DNA of 64,000 nt from Adineta vaga (taxonomy: Eukaryota; Rotifera). The position numbers and the translations under genes were made by a program. Positions within the stretch are counted from its first letter, which is position 1; every line of letters begins with the position of its first letter. Below are positions 1 through 13,347 of this stretch, in pieces. The notes beneath the pieces are model-generated. The model saw only the letters and a list, made by a program, of their open reading frames with translations. It did not search any database and had not been told where the DNA came from. The stretch lies in contig CP075492.1 in assembly GCA_021613535.1 (NCBI GenBank), positions 10,168,001-10,232,000 on the forward strand, in the 5' to 3' direction.

Positions 1-1540
1 ACAAAAAACTCTTCCTTCTAATCATCCTTCATTGGCTACTTCTTACAGTAACATCGGATTGGTGTATAGCAACATGGGAGAGTATTCGAAAGCACTCTCA
101 TACTACGACAAAGCACTAGAGATTCAACAAAAATCTCTTCCTTCTAATCATCCTTCATTGGCTACTTCTTACAGTAACATCGGATTGGTGTATAGCAACA
201 TGGGAGAGTATTCGAAAGCACTCTCATACTACGACAAAGCACTAGAGATTCAACAAAAATCTCTTCCTTCTAATCATCCTTCATTGGCTACTTCTTACAG
301 TAACATCGGAACAGTGTATGACAACATGGGAGAGTCTTCAAAAGCACTTTCATATTACGACAAAGCACTAGAGATTGAACAAAAATCTCTTCCTTCTAAT
401 CATCCATATTTGGCTACTTCTTACAGTAACATCGGAACAGTGTATGACAACATGGGAGAGTCTTCAAAAGCACTCTCATACTACGACAAAGCACTAGAGA
501 TTCGACAAAAATCTCTTCCTTCTAATCATCCTGATTTGGCTACTTCTTACAATAACATCGGATCAGTGTATGACAACATGGGAGAGTCTTCAAAAGCACT
601 CTCATACTACGACAAAGCACTAGAGATTCGACAAAAATCTCTTCCTTCTAATCATCCTTCATTGGCTACTTCTTACAGTAACATCGGATCAGTGTATGAC
701 AACATGGGAGAGTATTCGAAAGCACTCTCATACTACGACAAAGCACTAGAGATTCAACAAAAATCTCTTCCTTCTAATCATCCTTCATTGGCTACTTCTT
801 ACAGTAACATCGGAACAGTGTATGACAACATGGGAGAGTCTTCAAAAGCACTTTCATATTACGACAAAGCACTAGAGATTCGACAAAAATCTCTTCCTTC
901 TAATCATCCTTCATTGGCTACTTCTTACAATAACATCGGATTGGTGTATGACAACATGGGAGAGTCTTCAAAAGCACTCTCATACTACGACAAAGCACTA
1001 GAGATTGAACAAAAATCTCTTCCTTCTAATCATCCATATTTGGCTACTTCTTACAGTAACATCGGATCAGTGTATGACAACATGGGAGAGTCTTCAAAAG
1101 CACTCTCATACTACGACAAAGCACTAGAGATTCGACAAAAATCTCTTCCTTCTAATCATCCTTCATTGGCTACTTCTTACAGTAACATCGGAACAGTGTA
1201 TGACAACATGGGAGAGTCTTCAAAAGCACTTTCATATTACGAAAAAGCACTAGAGATTGAACAAAAATCTCTTCCTTCTAATCATCCATATTTGGCTACT
1301 TCTTACAGTAACATCGGATCAGTGTATGACAACATGGGAGAGTATTCGAAAGCACTCTCATACTACGACAAAGCACTAGAGATTCAACAAAAATCTCTTC
1401 CTTCTAATCATCCTGATTTGGCTACTTCATACAGTAACATCGGATCGGTGTATGACAACATGGGAGAGTATTCGAAAGCACTCTCATACTACGACAAAGC
1501 ACTAGAGATTCTACGAAGATCTCTTCCTTCTAATCATCCT
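1..1540 (+). repeat. 126-bp in-frame tandem repeat (about 12 units)
   Basis: The DNA encoding the TPR units repeats every 126 bp with near identity even at synonymous sites. A few variant versions (tattcg versus tcttca; cttcat versus catatt or ctgatt) alternate along the array. This looks like recent unequal exchange or gene conversion rather than old divergence. Read mapping and copy number are likely to be unreliable here. Confidence 0.9.
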
Positions 1541-1591
1541 CATGTCAAAAGCGTAATAAGAAGTATTGAAATTGTAAAACAGAAGCTGTAA
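1..1591 (+). CDS. TPR-repeat protein, kinesin-light-chain type (5' partial)
   Basis: The frame is open from the left window edge, so the true start lies outside. Twelve near-identical 42-residue units follow, each a tetratricopeptide repeat with core motifs SYSNIGxVYDNMGE, SKALSYYDKALEI and xQKSLPSNHP. This is the KLC/NPHP3-type TPR signature used for protein-protein contacts. The array ends in a short divergent tail (HVKSVIRSIEIVKQKL) before the stop. The repeats differ mainly at a few positions (LV/TV/SV after NIG, ESS/EYS, and the residues after NHP). No catalytic or membrane segment is visible. Bdelloid genomes carry many such TPR genes, often with N-terminal enzymatic domains, so a domain upstream of the window is possible. 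The specific function is unknown. Confidence 0.85.
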   Translation, partial: QKTLPSNHPSLATSYSNIGLVYSNMGEYSKALSYYDKALEIQQKSLPSNHPSLATSYSNIGLVYSNMGEYSKALSYYDKALEIQQKSLPSNHPSLATSYSNIGTVYDNMGESSKALSYYDKALEIEQKSLPSNHPYLATSYSNIGTVYDNMGESSKALSYYDKALEIRQKSLPSNHPDLATSYNNIGSVYDNMGESSKALSYYDKALEIRQKSLPSNHPSLATSYSNIGSVYDNMGEYSKALSYYDKALEIQQKSLPSNHPSLATSYSNIGTVYDNMGESSKALSYYDKALEIRQKSLPSNHPSLATSYNNIGLVYDNMGESSKALSYYDKALEIEQKSLPSNHPYLATSYSNIGSVYDNMGESSKALSYYDKALEIRQKSLPSNHPSLATSYSNIGTVYDNMGESSKALSYYEKALEIEQKSLPSNHPYLATSYSNIGSVYDNMGEYSKALSYYDKALEIQQKSLPSNHPDLATSYSNIGSVYDNMGEYSKALSYYDKALEILRRSLPSNHPHVKSVIRSIEIVKQKL

Positions 1592-2398
1592 ATTTCACAA
1601 GTAGAATAAAGCATCTTTTATCACTTATTTTAAAACTTAGATATCAGAGCACATAACTGCAAAGATCAAGTGATAATCAGAAATTCAGGACAAATGATTG
1701 TTTGGGAACAGAAAACACAGATATGTTGTTTATATGCAGAGATATGATAGTATTTCTCTAATTTACACTAGTTTTTACTATATAACATACGAACTGGTTG
1801 ACTTGAAATGAACTTCAAATAAAAAATAGGATGATTCTCAAACTGAAAGATGTATTTTTATTATATACTAGAACCGATAGAATATTACAGGAGAAATCAA
1901 AGAATCTCTATTTCGAGTAAAAAGGATAAAATGCCTATAATCGGAACATCGTGAAATGTATTTCGTCATATCTATCGTATACGACTTTGTCTCAAGATAA
2001 CTTCGTAAACTAAAGTCTTTTGCAGACAATATATCATTTCAGACGATTTCGCATGCAAGTTATCCATTGCATACTAACAAAAATAAAATTGAAATTTAAA
2101 GAACCATTGTATGATAATAACCAGAGTGTTCTTTTTTACGTATTTTCAGTATCCACTTGCAAATTGTAAACATTAGTATTCTCACGAACTTCGTTTTATA
2201 TAATGCTCTTAACCAGCATTATTCAACAATGAATAGAATGTTCTTCGATGGAAGCGAAGTGAAGAAAGCGACAATCACATTCAATGAAATATGATTGGTT
2301 AATTTCATATGCCAGTTCTAGTCACGACTGTATTTATTTTATTTTTCTATTTTTATGATATCAACATTATTCATTGACTCATTCATTAATCGACGGAA
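1592..2398. other. Intergenic, no gene seen
   Basis: AT-rich sequence between the TPR stop and the Arp2 start. No ORF with family resemblance or splice logic was found. It presumably holds the TPR 3' end and the Arp2 promoter. Confidence 0.6.
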
Positions 2399-3760
2399 AT
2401 GGACGCGCAAGGTAGAAAAGTAATTGTGTGCGATAATGGCACAGGTGTAAGTAAAAGTTTATTTAAAAGAAAAGATGTTTTTATTCTTTTTTTCTTAGTA
2501 TATCAAATGTGGTTATTGTACATCAAATTTTCCTGATTTTGTATTTCCATGTATGGTTGGTCGACCATTGATTCGATCTCGTGCTAAAGTGAATAATATT
2601 GAAGTTCAAGATATCATGGTTTGTGATGAAGGTAATACTATTATTGAAAAATTTGTTTTCTTTTTCTATGCATTCTTTTTTTTTAATTTAAAGCACAAAA
2701 AGTTCGACAAATGCTTGAAATTAATTATCCTGTTGAGAATGGTATTGTGAATAATTGGGAAGATATGAAGCATATTTATACATATCTATTTGGTCCAAAA
2801 AAGATGAATATTGAGCCAGATCAAGCAAAAATTCTTTTAACAGAAGCACCATTAAATCCAATAAAAAATCGTGCTAAAATGTTAGAAGTTATGTTAGAAG
2901 AATTTCACTTTCATGAATGTTCATTAGCTTATCAAGCAATTTTAACTTTGTATGCTCAAGGAATTTTAACAGGTGTTGTTGTTGATATCGGTGATGGTGT
3001 TACACACGTGTGTCCGGTTATTGATGGATTTTGTTTACAAAATTCAATTGCACGACTTAATATTGCCGGTAGAGATATTACAAGATATTTAATTCGTTTG
3101 CTACTTCTTCGCGGGGTATTATTTTCCAGCCTAAAGAGTAACCTTTCTATATTTCTTATTCTTTTTCGTTAGTATGTATTCAATCAAACAGCTGATTTTG
3201 ATACTGTTCAACAAATCAAAGAAAAACTTTGTTATGTTGCTCATGATCTTGATCAAGAACGACGTTTAGCATTAGATACAACTGTTCTTGTGGAAAGTTA
3301 TACATTACCCGATGGTAGAACAATAAAATTATCTGGTGAACGATTTGAAGCACCTGAAGTACTCTTTCGGCCATCATTATTAGGCATGGAAGTGAGCGGT
3401 GTAGCTGAACAAGTTTTTAAAGTTATTAATAGTGCACCAATGGATGATCGAAGAAAACTTTATAAACAAATTGTACTCAGTGGCGGAACAACAATGTATC
3501 CAGGTTTTGGTACACGACTTGAACGAGAATTAGAAAAACTTTATGAAGAACGTATTCTCAAAGGACAAACAGATAAATCAGCAAAGAATGTTATTTGTAT
3601 TGAAGCTCCACCTCGTCGTAAAAATATGGTCTTCTTAGGTGGTGCTGTTTATGCTAATTTAGTTAAAGATACACCATCACAATGGATATCTCGACGTGAA
3701 TATCAAGAACAAGGTGCTGAACGATGTGTACAACGATTAAATCAAATATGCCCACGATAG
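2399..3760 (+). CDS. ACTR2: Actin-related protein 2 (Arp2)
   Basis: Four exons (2399-2446, 2499-2631, 2694-3115, 3173-3760) give 396 residues, close to the usual 394. Arp2 is an ATP-binding subunit of the Arp2/3 complex that nucleates branched actin filaments. The N-terminus [16 protein letters not shown] carries the phosphate-1 loop. Further family motifs are [12 protein letters not shown] (phosphate-2), [40 protein letters not shown] and [12 protein letters not shown]. All exon joins keep frame with GT-AG borders. The LLLLRG stretch and the ending argue for Arp2 over conventional actin. The next gene starts 273 nt downstream on the same strand. No damage is seen. Confidence 0.96.
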
Positions 3761-4032
3761 AGAAAAAGAACGAGAAACGACAAAAAAGAAAACATTATTC
3801 ATTTCATTGCGATAATTTCCATTTATTCCCGTCCGCTTTCTTCTTGCGATGCTCATTTTTTGCTAGTACAATTTGTTTGTTTTTTTCTTTGTTCTCGTCT
3901 CTTGTTTATCTCATCTACCTTCTTATTGGGTTTATTTTTCTAGCACGAAATATTGCGTCTCTGTACAACTCTCATTCTTTTTATTATTACTATTATTTAA
4001 CATGAAATGTACGACTACACTTGTAGATTATT

Positions 4033-6099
4033 ATGATTGAACGAATACGTTGTACATCAGTGGTATTAACTCTATTGAGTATTGGATTTCTTCTCAGTGG
4101 AATTTTGCTGATTGCTTTTACGGATTCAATTATTCAGAAAGCTGTAAAGAAGGTAGACGAAAAAAGAAATCTTTTTCTTTGGAATCAGCTTTCAATTTTC
4201 TCTTCCGAAGGAATGTCAATTGAAACAAGGAACAGTTGTATATAAATTATGGCGAGATTCTCCAGTACCTATGTATATCTCAATATATGTTTTTGATCTG
4301 ATTAATGAAGCTGATTTTCTTAATGGAGGAAAACCACAAGTTGTTGAACGTGGACCATTTGTTTACAAGTAAATTTATCGAAAGATTTCTATTTTTTCTC
4401 AGTTATGTATTGATACTCTCTTTTTTTCTAGAGAACAACGAACAAAAACTGACATAAGATATTATCCCAATGGAACAATTTCTTATCGTGAATTACGTAA
4501 TTATACATTTGATCGAACAAAATCGAGTGACGATGAAACATTGAATATCACAACAGTGAATGTTGTTTATATGGTATGTAAAAGTCAAAGGAGAATATGC
4601 ATTGATAAATGTGTGTATGTTATTTTAGACATTGGTTAATTATCTTCTAACACAAAATATTCCCAGTCCGGTGCGCAGTTTAATTGGTTTACTTTTATCA
4701 ACTGTAGAAAAACCAGTCATGAAAAGACCAGTTAAAGAATATCTTTGGGGTTATCGAGATCCTATACTGGGTATGTTAAAAGATAAATTACCATCATTAG
4801 TTTCCAATGATCAAATATCTGTATTTGCTTCAGCGGTAAATAGTTTTTTTGACAAAAACAACAAAAGATCTAGTTTTCTTTATTCAAGGTGGATGAAGCT
4901 CAATACGAAACATTTCTGATCAATAATGGTGTTGGTTTTGATACAAATCATGTTGAACGTATTCGTGATCTTGGTAAAATTGAACGATTTAACTTCTCGA
5001 CTGATTTATCTATATGGTCAAATAAATATGCGAATATGATCAATGGTACGGATAGTACTATTTGGCATCCCGATGTTTCAAAAGATGAATTAGTTTATTC
5101 GTTTATGAACGATATTTGCCGTTCAGTTCATTTGAAATTCAATCAAACATATAAAAATTCATTTAGTATCAATACTTATCGATTTACATTGCCCGATGAC
5201 ATTTTTGCCAATTCAAGTGATAATGAAGGATTTTGTATGAACTCTTCGGCAAGTAATAAAACACAACAATTAAAATGTTTACCGAGTGGATTGCTTTCTC
5301 TTACTCCATGCATTCATTGTAAGTATTTCATCGATTATTGAACAACTTTGTATAAACGAGCATACATTTTAGTAAGTGGTAGTGCACTGTCAATTCCATT
5401 GCCAATTATTGGATCCAATCCACATTTTCTTGCAACAGATCAATCAGTTCAAAATTCGATTGTTGGTTTGAAACCCGATGATATAAAACATCGTAGTTTC
5501 ATGGATATTGAACCAGTCACTGGCAGTAAGTAATCGTAAAAATAAATTAAAGAAAATACAAATGATGCTTTTTATTTTGTTAGTTGTAATGAATGGTTCT
5601 CGTCGAATGCAATTCAATATAAATGTTGTTAATGATTCAAAAATAGGGTATATAGTTCACAGTGCATAAATTGAAAATGACATTTCTTTTGATTTGTACT
5701 TATTACAGAGCAATTGCTCGTATTCAATCGGTTGTCTATCCAATGATTTGGGTTAATGAAGTAAGTGTAGATGAGATAATGTACGTAGATTCTAAATCAA
5801 TGATTCGAATTTTTAGCATGCAGAAATCGATCAACCTAATGCAGATATGTTTCATAAAAAAGTAGTTGTACCATTAACAGTACTTACTGCTCTCAAATAT
5901 ATTATGCTTACAATGGGTATTACTCTTCTTCTGACTGTCATTGGTTTAGTTGTCTACAATCAATATAAAGTATATTTTTGACTTTATCTCAGTCAAATTA
6001 TCTTATTTATTTTTATTTTTATAGAAAAATTCTGCAGTTGTAGTTGTGGTCAATGAACCAGAACCCACTGCTGATGAAAGAACGCCATTACTCGAGTAA
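4033..6099 (+). CDS. SCARB2: CD36/LIMP-2 family scavenger receptor class B protein
   Basis: Ten exons (4033-4152, 4211-4368, 4432-4573, 4629-4835, 4889-5318, 5373-5525, 5584-5647, 5709-5760, 5817-5969, 6025-6099) give 517 residues. The CD36 fold is framed by an N-terminal membrane helix (about residues 8-30) and a C-terminal one, with a large glycosylated lumenal loop between. Seen motifs are VERGPFVYK, EYLWGYRDPIL, MINGTDSTIWHP, FCMN...CLPSG and FMDIEPVTG. The cytosolic tail ends TADERTPLLE, an acidic dileucine lysosomal sorting signal equivalent to the LIMP-2 tail. It is therefore likely a lysosomal membrane protein. The first intron acceptor (4210) was chosen by frame; other joins are clear. 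The symbol means family member, not proven orthologue. Confidence 0.9.
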
Positions 6100-6210
6100 A
6101 AGTGAACTTTATCAAATAACATTCTACTTCTATTAACGCATTTCTTCTCTTGAGAACAGATCTGTACTAATATCTTATATTTTTTCTCTCTCTCTCATAT
6201 TATTCTTGTA

Positions 6211-6256
6211 AATAAAAATTTACTAATCTTATCACAACGTAAAAACTGTTTTTATT
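6211..6256. terminator. Convergent poly(A) signals
   Basis: AATAAA lies on the plus strand at 6211-6216, about 110 nt after the LIMP-2-like stop. TTTATT at 6251-6256 is AATAAA on the minus strand, about 115 nt after the stop of the opposing lebercilin-like gene. The two 3' ends therefore probably overlap. Confidence 0.5.
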
Positions 6257-6369
6257 AAGAGTTTTCAATAAATAAACCTGCTTAAAGCAAATGATATTTG
6301 GTATTTGTTTTCACTGTATGTTACTTAAAAGAAACGATGAATATGTATATATACAAACACGAGTTTCTT

Positions 6370-8872
6370 TCACAAAATAAAGTCTTCAATCTCTTCGACA
6401 ACTGTTCTATTAGGAACGGGTTTTGGTGCATTCATGACTACTTTTGGTCGTTGAAGTTTATCATTCGTTGTAGGCATTTGTTTCGAATTTGGCTTTGCCG
6501 TCGTCGTCATCGATGTTGTTGTTGTTGTACTATCATCAATAGTTGGAAGTGCAAAGCGTGATTCGAATGTATTTAGTTTCGATGATGTTTTAGTAAAACT
6601 ATTATCACGACCATATAGACGATTAGTTGGTTTAGTACTTATACTATTAGACGAAGATTCAAATGGATCTGTTGCTGTTTTATTTGATAATGGTTGAGCA
6701 GTTACAGGTTTACCATCATGTAAATTAATGACTGCTTGTTCGAAATCATAAATACTCGTAACAACACGTGGTGGAGGTTTCTTCTGCGTAGTATGTGTCG
6801 CTATAGTAGAAGGTTCAAATGTAAACATTGATGTTCGCGGTTTCTGATCTTTGGGTTCTTCCGTCGTTAATTTCGAAAGAAGATCATCTTTTTTTGATTC
6901 TTCTTTTTTGTCATTGTTGAAAATATTCATCCATTTATCATCGAAATCACGTGCCATTGATGGTTTTGGTGGTGGTGGTGTTGGTGGTGACGGTGACGGT
7001 GATGATGATGATGATGGTGAGGGTGTACGTGGCTTTGGTGGTGGAACGGTAATTCGTGGTGGCGGTGGTGGTAAAGGTGACGGTGATCGAGGTTTAGTAT
7101 AAGCGGGTTCAATAATAATATCTTCTTCATATTCACTCGTGTCTTCATCGTAACTCTGTGGTGTAGATAAACGACGAACAGGTGATTTTTTTCGAACTAT
7201 TGAAATAACAAGTGAAGATTCCGATTAGTAATGAATAGACAATCATTCTGTATTGAATACTTACCAAGTTCGATGTCGGCAATTTTTCTTCATGTTTGAT
7301 GAGCGGTGGTGAAGGTGATCTATTCTTAACTGCTGGTTTAGGTTTTGATTTTGGTTTCAGATCTATCGAAGGTATATATTTCTTTCTAGGCGGTTTTGGT
7401 GGTGGTGTTAAAGGTAGGGGTGGTGGTTTTGGTTTGTCTTTTTCAAATTCACGACGTTTTTTATCATAGTCTAACATTTTTTCTCGAAACTGTGGTGACG
7501 TATCTTGCATACCTTGGAATGAACGAGATTTCCTAAGATTTTCAAATGATGAATCTGATGGACGACGGCCACCACGCTGAAGATGAATATGCATCGTATC
7601 CACTTGTCGTGTTTTCTGTTCTAGTTTAAGAAATAATTCGTTATTTTTCTTTGCCTGATCGTCTAATTCATGTTTAAGTTCTCGTCGTTTTGTTAAATGT
7701 TGAGACATTTCTTGACGATAATTTTGTTCAATATTATCAATTTGTTTTTCCTAAAAGCAAACAAATCATTTCACTTCTGAATTTACAGAAAAAAATTAAT
7801 TTACTTGTTTAACAATTTTCTCTTGAACTTTTTTTATTTGTTTATCCATTTCTTTCAATCTATCACGTAATTCTTCATATTCTTCATATTCATCTTCATG
7901 TGTTATTAATTTCTCATAAAACTTCATACGTCTAGATTGATCACGATATTCTTCATCTCGTTCATCGACTTCCTTTTGAAGTTCTGCTTTTCCTACTTTT
8001 TCATCTCTGATCTGTGTTTTCACTTGATCAATTTCATATTTAAATTCGTGTGCAACTTTCTGAGCACTATATTCTTGATCTTCAAAATTTCTTAGAGATT
8101 TCTCCTCACGTCTTTGAATTAATCGTAATGTTCTATTTTCCATACGCTCTTTTTCTAATTGATTTTGTGTAAGAGATATTTGAGAACGAAGTTCATTCAA
8201 TTTTTCATTTTGAGCAGAAGATAAACGTTGTTGAGCTTCGCTTTTCTTTGGTCTTGAAGGGGCTGGTTTAGTAACATCTTTTCGACGATTTTTTGGACGA
8301 AGATAAGGTAGATATTGTTCTTTACGTGGTGAACGATCATTACTAACAGTATGGGATGCTTTAACTTCAACATCACTAGCATGACGAGGTGTATCGTAGA
8401 AACGTTGTTTTGATGCTGGTAAAGAATTATGTTTCTTCTTACTATCTCTATTTGTTCCGTCATCAAAATCTAAAATATACAGAATACTGAATATACATTT
8501 TTAGAACACTTTAAAATAAACCTGATTCGTATCCTTTAGAACGAGGTGTTTCAACATCATTAGGTTGTGATGTTGATGCATTCTTATCGTTTGTTGTCAT
8601 GGGTGTTATTTTACTATTTGCGTTTGCTGAAATAGTAAATAATCAAAATTTACGTGTAGAAATTTACATTCGAATTCAAATCAAATCTTACGTTTTGTTT
8701 CCGAAGGGATTTGACGCGATTGAGAAATTGGTTGAGATCTAACCAAAGCTGCTATACCTGTTGATGGAGGTAGATTATTTTGTTTTGATTTCTTATTATC
8801 ACCATCATTATTAGTATTTGATCCTGAGAAAAACTCATCAATACTATCGGGTGATCCATTACGTTTAGGCAT
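6370..8872 (-). CDS. LCA5: Lebercilin-like ciliary coiled-coil protein
   Basis: Five exons on minus (8692-8872, 8522-8626, 7805-8469, 7265-7750, 6370-7155) give about 740 residues; human lebercilin has about 700. The N-terminus is low-complexity. The centre is a long charged coiled coil containing MENRTLRLIQRREEKSLRNF, which matches the ENRTL..LQ..R.EKAL signature of LCA5/LCA5L. It ends in RQVDTMHIHLQRGGRRPS, comparable to the lebercilin segment before its tail. A proline-rich stretch (PPPLPLTPPPKPPRKK) and a Thr/Ser-rich tail ending EEIEDFIL follow. Lebercilin binds intraflagellar transport proteins at cilia. The exon 4/5 acceptor is uncertain: the nearer AG at 7197-7198 would break frame, so the one at 7156-7157 was used. 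Another coiled-coil family remains possible. Confidence 0.62.
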
Positions 8873-9697
8873 TGTTGATTACGAAAACGACTTATCTATT
8901 GAGAAAAGAAAAACGACAATAAAAGAAGAAAGTTAAAGAATTTTTATGTCATATACTAACGCAAAACGAATCATTGCTGCTATGCAAAGAAATCATCGCA
9001 TAGAAAAAGTAAGCAGAACACATCAAAGAAACCAAGGTAACTTTGTCGTCTTTGCATGTTTATGTTCATTTTACCTATACGAACAAAAAAATATATATGC
9101 CATCAATCAAATAGTCATTGAAAGAAAAGAATCTTTCAACACCATTTCTATTATTACTATCGTTTTCATTCCTTTCAGTTGTTTTTAAATTGAGAATTTA
9201 AAGGAAAAGAAAAGAAAGGTAATTGATTGTTTCCATCCTTTTCTAATTTTCCTTGCTGTTCGATTAGTTATTTGAAATTGAAATCATTATATGATTCATT
9301 AGTATTCATTGAAAAGAAAAACTTGTTCACTCTCTTCACACATGAGTATAACAATGTGAAAATAGTAGAAGTGCATAGAAGATGTAATCAACATCTTGAA
9401 ATCCTTTTGATAAGAACAGAAGCAAAACAATAGACATTTAACTATTATATAATATCATTTATGAAAAGTAAACAAACGAATATTCATGCAATCATTGAAT
9501 ATCTCGGTTGACAGAATGTGAAAATTTGTTGATAATTAATCACTGATGAATAGCTTTTATTTATTGTCTTCAATTTTGTTTTTTTCAATCTGTCAATCCT
9601 ATCAAAAAAGAAAGAGCAACGGTATTATCACGCGTTGAAGAAAGTCAACAAACAAGAGAAAAATATCTGATTGAGATAAGAAGAAGAAAAATATTAT
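8873..9697. other. Intergenic between minus-strand genes, no gene seen
   Basis: AT-rich sequence with short unsupported ORFs. It should include the lebercilin-like promoter (right of 8872) and the 3' end of the next minus gene. Confidence 0.5.
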
Positions 9698-10566
9698 TCA
9701 AAACGATGAAACAACCGTTCCAAGAAGGCCATCAATGATATCAAGTGAATCTGTTAGAGTATAAAATAATTGTGAACGATTGTCATTTAAATATTCGAGA
9801 TAGGCTGGATAATCATTACATTCATTTAAATGTTCAATATATTGAATGTGATGATCGAATGATGAAGATGTTTTCATTTGTGAATAATTAATTGAAGATG
9901 TTGAAAATGAAGAAGATTTATTTCCTGAGGTTTTCTTAAAATTATCTAAGAGACTACGTGCCCATGAACGTGAATCTTTTTCAAAAGCTACTGGTCGATT
10001 GTAAAGAGATTGACGCGTTAAATAATCACTTGGAGATAATTGTTTGGAATCTAATCGAAAAATACTTAACAAATGAATTCAATTGAATTCAATCGGATCT
10101 TACCGTATTTTAAACGATTTTGTTCAATTTGCCATTGAATATCTTGATCATGTTTCAATGTTTGAGCACGTAGATAATCGACAACACATAAACTTGGTGA
10201 ACTTGTTGATATTGGTTGAAGTTTTTCAAACCAATTACATATTTCTTGTCGATCATCAAAGGATGATGCACCAAGCAATTCTGTTATATCGAACATTTTC
10301 TTTGGATTTGTTTGAGTTATAAGTTCTGTTGATGATAAATCATTGATAAGAGATGTGTCTGTTGGTGCTACGAACGAATGATAATCACTTGTCGATAATT
10401 CAGACTTAGGTTGAATAGGACATTCATCTTCTTCATCAAGAGTATTCAAAGGATCTAAAGAAAAAAAAATCTTATTTAAGATAAATAAATAGGATGAAGA
10501 AAGATAAATACCCATAGTAAATATCATAAGATCATCATCTAAATCATGATGATGATTTGAAGTCAT
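9698..10566 (-). CDS. Uncharacterised protein, three exons
   Basis: Exons 10512-10566, 10104-10454 and 9698-10050 join in frame to 252 residues. I do not recognise the family. The N-terminus is acidic and His-rich (MTSNHHHDLDDD). The middle contains FDITELLGASSFDDRQEICN and DYLRAQTLKHDQDIQWQIEQ, and is probably helical. A Ser-rich stretch is followed by a conserved-looking C-terminus (NDYPAYLEYLNDNRSQLFYT). No signal peptide or membrane helix is seen. The start is the first ATG in the open frame. The third exon uses the acceptor at 10051-10052, because an earlier AG would give a stop. It looks like a soluble adaptor-type protein, but nothing fixes its role. Confidence 0.65.
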
Positions 10567-11625
<1,059 letters not shown>

Positions 11626-12213
11626 ATATGAACATCTTCTTTTCTTATCATCTTTCTTCCTTCCTTGTTTTCTTTTAAATGCTCTTTTGTTTTGTTTTTG
11701 TTTTTTTGCCGAAGAATGATTGTATATGACAACTGTTCATTAAATGATAAGAGCAGTCGACTATCATCTTCGTTTCTCTTATCGTTACTGTTTTTTCTTC
11801 TTGTTTGTACTTCATTTTATCAACAGAGATTTGCAGACATATAGACATCGATATATATATCTATATACATTTATACATTCGTTTTCTCGAAACATACGAA
11901 TTTCATTCCAACTATCTAATGAAATTTGAAATGAAAGAGATTTTTCAAAGTTTATTTTTTTTTGTTTTTTGGGTTGTTGGGTACTCATTTGTGTGCTGTT
12001 AACATAGAATACAACTAGTTATGAGCAAGAAATAAAACAAATGAAGCGACATATATCGATTCATTGAAGTCTTATTCTGACCATATGATCTTTGTCTTTC
12101 TTTTTCGTTGATAGTGAGTAAGATGATAACAACTGAGTAAGAAGAAAAAAAAAGAATAGATAAAACGAACAAGCAAACAAAATTCCTTTTCCTCTTTGCA
12201 GATTTGTAATCGA
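11626..12213. other. Intergenic, T-rich
   Basis: T-rich 3' flank of SERP1 leading into the Vti1b 5' region. A splice-acceptor-like CTCTTTGCAG lies just before the Vti1b ATG and may be a 5'-UTR or trans-splice site. No other gene is seen. Confidence 0.5.
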
Positions 12214-13149
12214 ATGGCTGATGTGAATAGTTTGAGACAGCGATTATCATCACTCGTCGAACAGATTACACAAGATATTCAAATAATTGAAACAAGTAAG
12301 AACTTATTCGCTGGTGAAAAATGAAAAAAAAAAGATTTGAATTCTTGTCTTTAGCAAGAAATTTAACTACAAAACATCGTTTGGAATTATCAATCAATGA
12401 AGCAACTAAACTAGTAAGTTGATTTTTATCAATAGATGTATTTTTTGAATTGAATTTCTATATTTAAGGCACGTGATCTTGAACGTTTGGATCAAAGTTA
12501 TGGACGTGAATATAAACAACGGATTGATAATCTTCGTCAACGTTTAGTATGTTTAAATACTTTTTTCTATTGAATGTCGATAAAGATAAACTTCATTATA
12601 GGAAAATGTTAGTCGAGTTCCTGTACATGGTGCATGGAATTCTGGATTTGATCCAGAAGTTGATGTGAGTTTGATCTTTTCTTATCGAATACCTTGGAAT
12701 TGAATTCATTTTAGAGACTTGGACAACAACAACGTGATACTCTCTTACGTGGTCATGCTTCGTTAGTACGTACTGGTGAAGCGTTAAACATATCTCGTCA
12801 AACAGCACATGAAACTGAACAGTTAGGCAATGAGATTATGACAGATTTAACAACACAACGTGAAACACTTTTACGTACACAAGATAGAGTAAAAATAACT
12901 AATGAAGATTGACTTTATATTTATTGTCTATTTCTTATAGTTGAATGAAGGTAATGAACATTTAAAAGCTGGTGGTAAAACACTTCGATTAATGTATAGC
13001 AGGTAAGAACTGATGATTATGGTAACTCTATTTCTGAATTATTTTCGTCTTATAGAGTTATTATGAACAAAGTACTTCTAATTACAATCATTCTCGTCGA
13101 ACTTGGTATATTAGGCGGTGTTGTCTATTGGAAATTCTTTTCCAAATGA
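12214..13149 (+). CDS. VTI1B: v-SNARE Vti1b
   Basis: Seven short exons (12214-12295, 12355-12413, 12469-12546, 12602-12664, 12715-12888, 12941-13002, 13056-13149) give 203 residues. Vti1 proteins are Qb-SNAREs for endosome and late Golgi fusion. An N-terminal three-helix region is followed by the SNARE motif (ISRQTAHETEQLGNEIMTDL...), with Q at the heptad position typical of Qb. The tail anchor is MNKVLLITIILVELGILGG, ending VYWKFFSK. The LELAILGG-like anchor and YxKFF ending fit VTI1B better than VTI1A. Its stop is only about 200 nt before the SOS start. Confidence 0.93.
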
Positions 13150-13347
13150 ACAAAACAGTGTTGATTGTAAAACGCTTGATCAATTTTATTATTTTCTTTC
13201 GTTTGTTATCAGTTGATTGTGTTTCTCTCTCTCTTTCTTTTTTTATTCATTTATCATGTAATTTTCTCTTTTCATTCGATGAATATAATGTGTTATTTAT
13301 TAAATGTTCTAGATTTAATCTCTTGTGGTAGAATTTTCTATTTTCAA

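Noticed and set aside
1-1540. Regular 126-bp repeats could suggest a CRISPR array or satellite
   Set aside because: They are in-frame TPR codons without spacers, in a eukaryotic context.
6851-7148. Gly-rich plus ORF and His-rich minus ORF
   Set aside because: Both are other-frame shadows of the proline-rich exon of the lebercilin-like gene.
8874-8888. X-box-like GTTGATTACGAAAAC upstream of the lebercilin-like gene
   Set aside because: Three mismatches to the half-sites; not distinguishable from chance in AT-rich DNA.
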